DNA of 64,000 nt, taken from Brassica napus. Lineage: Eukaryota; Streptophyta; Magnoliopsida; Brassicales; Brassicaceae. Shown piece by piece: positions 59,221-64,000 of this stretch. Each line of letters begins with the position of its first letter. The first letter of the stretch is position 1. The notes below the pieces were generated by a model. The model did not search any database and was not told the DNA's origin. It saw nothing but the letters and a program-made list of their open reading frames with translations. A program made the translations under genes and the position numbers. The DNA is taken from NCBI RefSeq assembly GCF_020379485.1, contig NW_026015200.1, forward strand, positions 1-64,000, read 5' to 3'.

Positions 59221-59854
59221 TAACTCAAGAATGGTTTTTGTTATTGTGACTGGTAAAGAATGTGTTTTATGTGTTTATATAGAGGGACAATGGCTAATTA
59301 TACATGCACATTTATTAAATTAAATATATACAAATGGAATGTGTAGTATTTGGACAAGTCAGTTATGCGTGAACCATATCAAATTTGGTACCAGCAGGAA
59401 AATTCGGATACCGGCAAGAACACAGGATTGGTCTCAACTATTCACCAAACTATTAAACTAATTCAATTATCTATTAGCACAGTGTCTTCTTAAGATTGAT
59501 ATATATGTTTTCTGTAAAAATAATTGAGTTGTGTATTTTTATCGACCATCTTGGTATATTATCTCAGAGATTTGTAGATTATACACTAAGAGGTACATCC
59601 ACCTCATATGAAAAATAATTAAAACTCAATTAAAAGTCAACTCATAGAAAAGGCAACCATAACCTTTTAAAGGAATGGGACTGATCTCATAACACATTTG
59701 TTTGATACAAACCAAATTGGGGTATATATATACGTATAATTATTTGTGTATGTATCGCAAATCTACTCCACATAAATGACAATGAGAGGATGACGATTAG
59801 CCAATATATTTATGATGAAATATTTTTCTACAAAAAGGAAAAGATATATGAGTA
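59221..59854. other. promoter region of FAO4A
   Basis: Non-coding and AT-rich. On the minus strand 'tatatagagg'/'ctatataaacac' near 59275-59285 could serve as a TATA box about 60 bp upstream of the ATG. Confidence 0.4.
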
Positions 59855-61467
59855 CTAGGGGATGTACGCGCTGCCCGCGGAATATTGTTTTATTATTGCT
59901 AAGAACATGATTTTTGGATAATGTAATTATTTTGTCATTTTTATTTGTTAAAAACATTATTTGGTATTTTTAATGTGTTATGTAGTAGTAAGTGATAGGT
60001 TAATATATTTTGTGTTTGTTTTTTTTGAATAATGTGTTATTGTGTGTACAGTAGTACTTGTTAATAGTGAAGTGAACCTCTAATGTAAAAGAATATTGAA
60101 TTTCAATAACTTTGCATCTATGCATTTGTTGATTAATTCTAAGATTAAAGGTTTTAACGTCAAAATTGTATTGTATTTTTTCATATTTTTGAAAATTAAA
60201 ACTTTTAAGATATTTTTTTTCCTCTTCCCATATTTTGACTTGAACCGTCACCGTCTATGTAGTTCGTTACCTTTCTGGTGTGCGGTGCTTCTCACCATCA
60301 CCGAAAAAAGACTCACTTCTTTCTCTTGTTTTTCTTTAGATTCTTCACCTGTGAGATTATATGGTATTTGTTGTAGATCAGATTTCTGAGTTTTCAGTTG
60401 TTCGGTTGATTCTCACGGTATTGTAGGCTGTTCCAGTCAATACTGATTGCTCATCTTTTTCTTTAGATTTCAGCTGATGTTAGGAATTGCATCTCTTTGG
60501 TTGGGTCAGAGTTTAGTCGTCTTTGATGTTTTATTTGTCGTCGTTGGCTTACCGTCAATAGTCTTTGCTCGTCTTGGTTTTCAAGATCTAGTTTTTGGTG
60601 TTCTGACTTCTATGCTCTCTTTCATAACTCGAGGGTGGCTCCATAGTTTGCTGATTTCGTTTCGTCTCTCTTTCCCTCACTATTCTCGCATCTCTTTGCA
60701 GCTTTCATCGCATCTCTAGTGGCTCTCCCTTTCACCATGTTTGCCACTCGAGGCTTATATAATGTTTTCGTTCGTGTATGCTATGTGGGCTTGGAAGGTA
60801 ATTTTTGGTCTCAAGTTTAGTTTCTGATTTTTTGGTGGTTGTCTTCCATTCTCCATTCCTCAAGTTGTTTCTTTTCTTTCCATGTTTCCTCTGGTATAGG
60901 TGTGCGGAGTTAGTTTTTTTGAGCTTTGGTCTTTTCTATCCAGAGCTTTGTGTTTTTTCACTTGCATGGTCGTCTTGTATGTTCGTGTTTAGTTTATGAG
61001 ATGTTTCTTACCTTTTAGGTACTGGTTGTGATTCCGGTGCTTTAAGCATATATCTTCCTGTTTCTTGGTGGCTTTGGCCTTTCGATTATTATTCTCCATC
61101 TAGCTCGTTTTCTTGGTTATTTGTGTTGGTGCTCTAATTTCTTATTCTTAGTTTGATTATTAATAAATATATAATTTGTAAATAAAATAAGAAAAATTAG
61201 TAAAAAAATAATAAAATGGTGAAAGTTTATGTATTTTTAGTTATTAATAAATTTAAAATTTAAAATATATTTATATTATTTTATTTATTTCGGACCAATA
61301 AGTGCGAGAAGGATTAGATAGTACACAATTAGAAATTTATGGAGTAAATTGTAATAATTTAAAAGAAGAAAGATTTAAAATACAAAAAAAAAACATGAAG
61401 ACACATGTCAACAAACCCCATTTCCACATGTCATAAAAAAAGGAAAAACTAACTTTATATATATAAA
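59855..61467 (-). mobile_element. non-autonomous Helitron, minus strand
   Basis: Read on the minus strand the element ends ...ccgcgggcagcgcgtacatcc CCTAG|T (CTAG at 59855-59858), with a GC-rich stem just inside the end as in plant Helitrons. The 5' end is approximate: the minus strand reads ttatatatataaagttagttttt at 61467, resembling Brassicaceae Helitron starts although the TC is not clear. The interior (60230-61140) is T-rich on the plus strand with short ORFs and no known domain. It sits in the FAO4A upstream region. Confidence 0.6.
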
Positions 61468-62205
61468 TTTTTATTCTTTTATTTTGTTCAGAGCTTTTAT
61501 AATCAAGGCTATGAATGGTTTAAATGTTTCCATTATACTAGTTACAGGCTAAATAGTTTATTCACGACGCGTAGAAGTAGTTCCAGTGACGTAAGTGTTG
61601 CAATATGAAGTGATCATCTCATGGTTTTAAAACATTGTTTGCAATACTCAATTAAAAGTCAACAATTTTACAAATATTTTGACCTCCACGTTTGATGACA
61701 AAAAGCTGATTCTAATGATGAATAAACGTCTTAAATTTTTTTGATATTACGTTGGAAGCCCTCGAGGCTGAATCATACATGTGAATGCTGCTAGATATGT
61801 GACTCAAAATAAAAGAAGTAATGATAAAGCATAATTTTGAATGATTGGGAGTATTTGGTGATAATGCTAAAACAAATTGACAATGTTAATATGATAGAAT
61901 CAATAAAAGTCCAGAGATCAAGAAAGGACACAAGGACTGCATGATATGAGTATCAAACTGGACCCAATGAAAAAAAAAAACAAAAGAATTGAATGTCAGT
62001 ACAGTTAACAATACCTGTCCTCCATAATTGTATCATTCATTAAGCTTCTGATTTTCTCCCAGATTTAGAGTTTATTTTCCCTCTTTTATGTAAACTAATA
62101 CGTGCATTGATATCATCGATTGTCCAATCTCCAATGCAAGTTGACGTTGGGGTAGATGGAATTTAATAGAAATGTAGTGTTTCGTTCTTCATATATTATC
62201 ATTAC
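61468..62205. other. intergenic between two Helitrons
   Basis: AT-rich; no gene or repeat recognised. Confidence 0.4.
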
Positions 62206-62217
62206 TAGGGCCGGCGT

Positions 62218-62234
62218 CCGCGCTGCGCGCGGAT
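62218..62234. terminator. Helitron 3'-terminal hairpin
   Basis: tccgcgc-tgc-gcgcgga is a 7-bp perfect stem with a 3-nt loop, a few bases before the terminal CTAG. In Helitrons this hairpin is thought to signal the end of rolling-circle transfer. Confidence 0.75.
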
Positions 62235-62501
62235 TACATGTTTAATAAAAATCAGGTGAATTAAAATTGTGTGTTTTTTGGTTTCTGAAAGGATAAGTTA
62301 AGTTTTGTTTTTTTATACAGGGGAGAAGTTCGAAACGGTGATCATTTTTTTTTAAAAACAACTGTAAGTATGAATAATAAATAGTTTTGAGGAATTCGAT
62401 ATTTGAATGAGAAAATAATCTTTGTGTGTGACAATTTAATTGACGTAGGAAGTGGTAACGTAAATGTTTTAAAAGTTGACTGGTGGTGTTTGCTATGAGG
62501 C

Positions 62502-63486
62502 TTAAGATAGCAGTTTATTCCTCTTTTGGAAGCGTTGAATGATATCAATTTCGTTGTTAAAGTAGAAGCGCGTTCCAGGTGTTGCTGTGAGTGATAGTTT
62601 TTCTGAAAAAGGCAAATATTTGTTAGCATTTAGTTTTTTGTAAAGTTTATGTTTAGTTTATTACCTTCATGTATCCGTGGAATGATACTTGTGATGATTA
62701 CGACTTGTTTTTTCCTTGTTGATATGCGATTTAACTCCCTGAAATTAGATGCCTCCTTGTCCCATAAAGTTAGACGTACCAATTTCGATCTACAAATAAT
62801 TATTGTATTAGATTTTGTTTAGTTGTAAACCAATTATTACTTAATAAAAAGTTTGTACCTGTCTAAACGTAATCCAATGATGATTTTTGAATCTGTGTAG
62901 TGGTTATATAAATCACTTCCTTGGATGAGGCAAATGCGGCCAACAACATCTGTAGGAATAATTTGGTTGTTTGGAAAAAAATTAGGATTTATTTTTGTGT
63001 GAGAGAGTTTTTGTTTTTTTTTTACCTGGTAGGAAGTTGGTTTCACTTGCTAAGCTGATCAACTGGGTGTAGCGTTGTGGCCGGAATATGTATGAAGGAA
63101 TCGGTGCAATGTTTTCTTGAATCAGTGTAATAGTTGTTGTTTCTTTGATATTGATTATGTATGGTTGATCGGTAAGCCTGTAACGTTGGTTATTGGGGAG
63201 GAGATTAAAATATCTAATGTGATAAATTTTCCCTTCTTCGAAGCGTTGGTACATTGTGTCAGACGTAGAAATAGGTACCTTCCCCTCTATTTTTTGTTCC
63301 TGTTTAGTGGTTAGAAGCAATCATTTGAAATATAGTTGGAATAATTAAAAATATGAATTTTAGACAAACCTGGATGTCAAGACATATGAAAGTTGTCCCT
63401 AGGAAAGCATCTTTATTTTTGTGATTTGTGATGGGCCAGACCCTAAGGATCCTAACGATTATTGGATGAGGTTCGAGAGTGTTGTC
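62502..63486 (-). CDS. replication protein A-like OB-fold protein (DUF223), Helitron-associated, 5' part uncertain
   Basis: RPA1-like single-strand DNA-binding proteins are encoded by plant Helitrons beside Rep/helicase. Five minus-strand exons join in perfect phase with GT-AG introns: 63370-63486, 63026-63299, 62859-62949, 62665-62789 and 62502-62602. They give 235 residues to the stop. Key text is PHPIIVRILRVWPI and FLGTTFICLDIQ, then GKVPISTSDTMYQRFEEGKIYHIRYFNL (split by family motifs around FEEGKIY), then DVVGRICLIQ, VRLTLWDKEA, VVIITSIIPRIHEG and a short C-terminus TRFYFNNEIDIIQRF. The reading begins after an acceptor (tag at 63487-63489), so at least one upstream exon with the start codon is missing from my model. 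It could alternatively be a host RPA70-like gene, but the nearby Helitron end favours the element. Confidence 0.72.
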
Positions 63487-63489
63487 CTA

Positions 63490-64000
63490 ATTGCTTTGAT
63501 CTTGTGGTGCATGTGCTACATAGATAAGAATGAGAATTAGTATTTTTTTGGCAATTTTGTTTAAATTTTTTTTTTTGAAGTGAACATAGTTAGGGTGTGT
63601 TTTTTTTAAGTATTGTCATGGTTTTTTTTAAAGTTTAAGTAGGCCGGGCCATAATTATAGGTGGTAGTAGTAAATTTGTTGGGTGGGTTTGATAGTAGAA
63701 TTTAGTTTTTTATAGAAATTTACAGGGACTGTGTGTGAAATGAGGGGGTTTTGTTATCTTGGGCGTACTATTTTAAGATCAAAGGGAACTTAGGCGGTTT
63801 GCACATTGTTATAGAAAACAGTTGAAATAAAAAATTGTCTGAAATAATAGAAAATGCAAAAGAAAATAGTTTGACAGTTGAAATAAGTAATGGGATGGGC
63901 TGGAAAATTTTTTAATCTGGCCCAACAGCAAAGAGACGGAGACAGCAATTTCGTGAGCGAAACCGGTTAACGGGCTGGGCTGCAATTACGATTTGTTGGT
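63490..64000. other. upstream exon/promoter region of the RPA-like gene
   Basis: No further exon is clear. The right edge cuts the element. Confidence 0.35.

Larger units (their letters stand above)
62206..64000 (-). mobile_element. Helitron 3' part carrying an RPA gene (runs off the right edge)
   Basis: On the minus strand the sequence ends with a perfect hairpin (tccgcgc, loop, gcgcgga at 62218-62234), then gccggcc CTAG|T, with CTAG at 62206-62209. About 300 bp inside lies an RPA/OB-fold gene, a typical passenger of plant autonomous Helitrons. The Rep/helicase and the 5' TC end would lie beyond base 64000 and cannot be checked. Confidence 0.7.

Noticed and set aside
62982..63320. Single-exon reading of the RPA-like ORF
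   Set aside because: Splice sites at 63299 and 63026 join it in phase with four other exons that complete the OB fold, so the long ORF includes intron sequence.
1..64000. CRISPR arrays, bacterial operons, rRNA or canonical tRNA genes
   Set aside because: None seen; the window is plant nuclear DNA with spliceosomal introns.

Overview
The window is nuclear DNA from a flowering plant of the mustard family, most probably a Brassica or close relative. It is AT-rich, its genes have introns, it is crowded with plant transposons, and its few conserved genes match a short stretch of Arabidopsis chromosome 4 in order. From memory of that genome these are CYP707A1 (At4g19230), an SCD6/DCP5-like gene (At4g19360), a DUF1218 gene (At4g19370) and FAO4A (At4g19380). 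No search could be run, so the species and the synteny are inferences.

Layout. 1-25.1 kb has no gene I can defend. It holds a broken copia-type gag fragment, a palindromic repeat array, two polyadenylated non-coding retroposons (one with a 17-bp target duplication), a 592-bp fold-back MULE-type MITE and a diverged relative of it, three hAT-type MITEs, a tandem duplication, a long hairpin, a Helitron-like segment and a GGN-ended MITE. 25.1-28.0 kb holds a Stowaway MITE followed by the complete seven-exon CYP707A1 gene (abscisic acid 8'-hydroxylase, 467 aa). 29.1-37.1 kb is a complete CACTA (En/Spm) transposon with 17-bp terminal repeats, a 3-bp target duplication and two open genes. 37.1-43.0 kb has a SINE-like element and hAT-type debris.

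43.0-54.1 kb holds a tandem pair of SCD6/DCP5-like genes. The left copy is a pseudogene and the right copy is intact (356 aa, with one GC-AG intron). A full-length LINE (45.2-51.7 kb) with two open reading frames and a perfect 16-bp target duplication sits between them. 54.5 kb holds a wrecked exon of a DUF1218/MWL2-like gene, and 55.4-59.2 kb the intact three-exon long-chain fatty alcohol oxidase gene on the minus strand. 59.9-64.0 kb holds two Helitron 3' ends in the same orientation. The second lies just downstream of an intact five-exon RPA/OB-fold gene that runs toward the right edge.

The host genes work separately: ABA catabolism in the ER, mRNA decapping or translational control in P-bodies, and membrane oxidation of long-chain alcohols. 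The main story is transposon colonisation of a conserved block. At least three elements (CACTA, LINE, the RPA-carrying Helitron) look structurally intact enough to be young or recently active.
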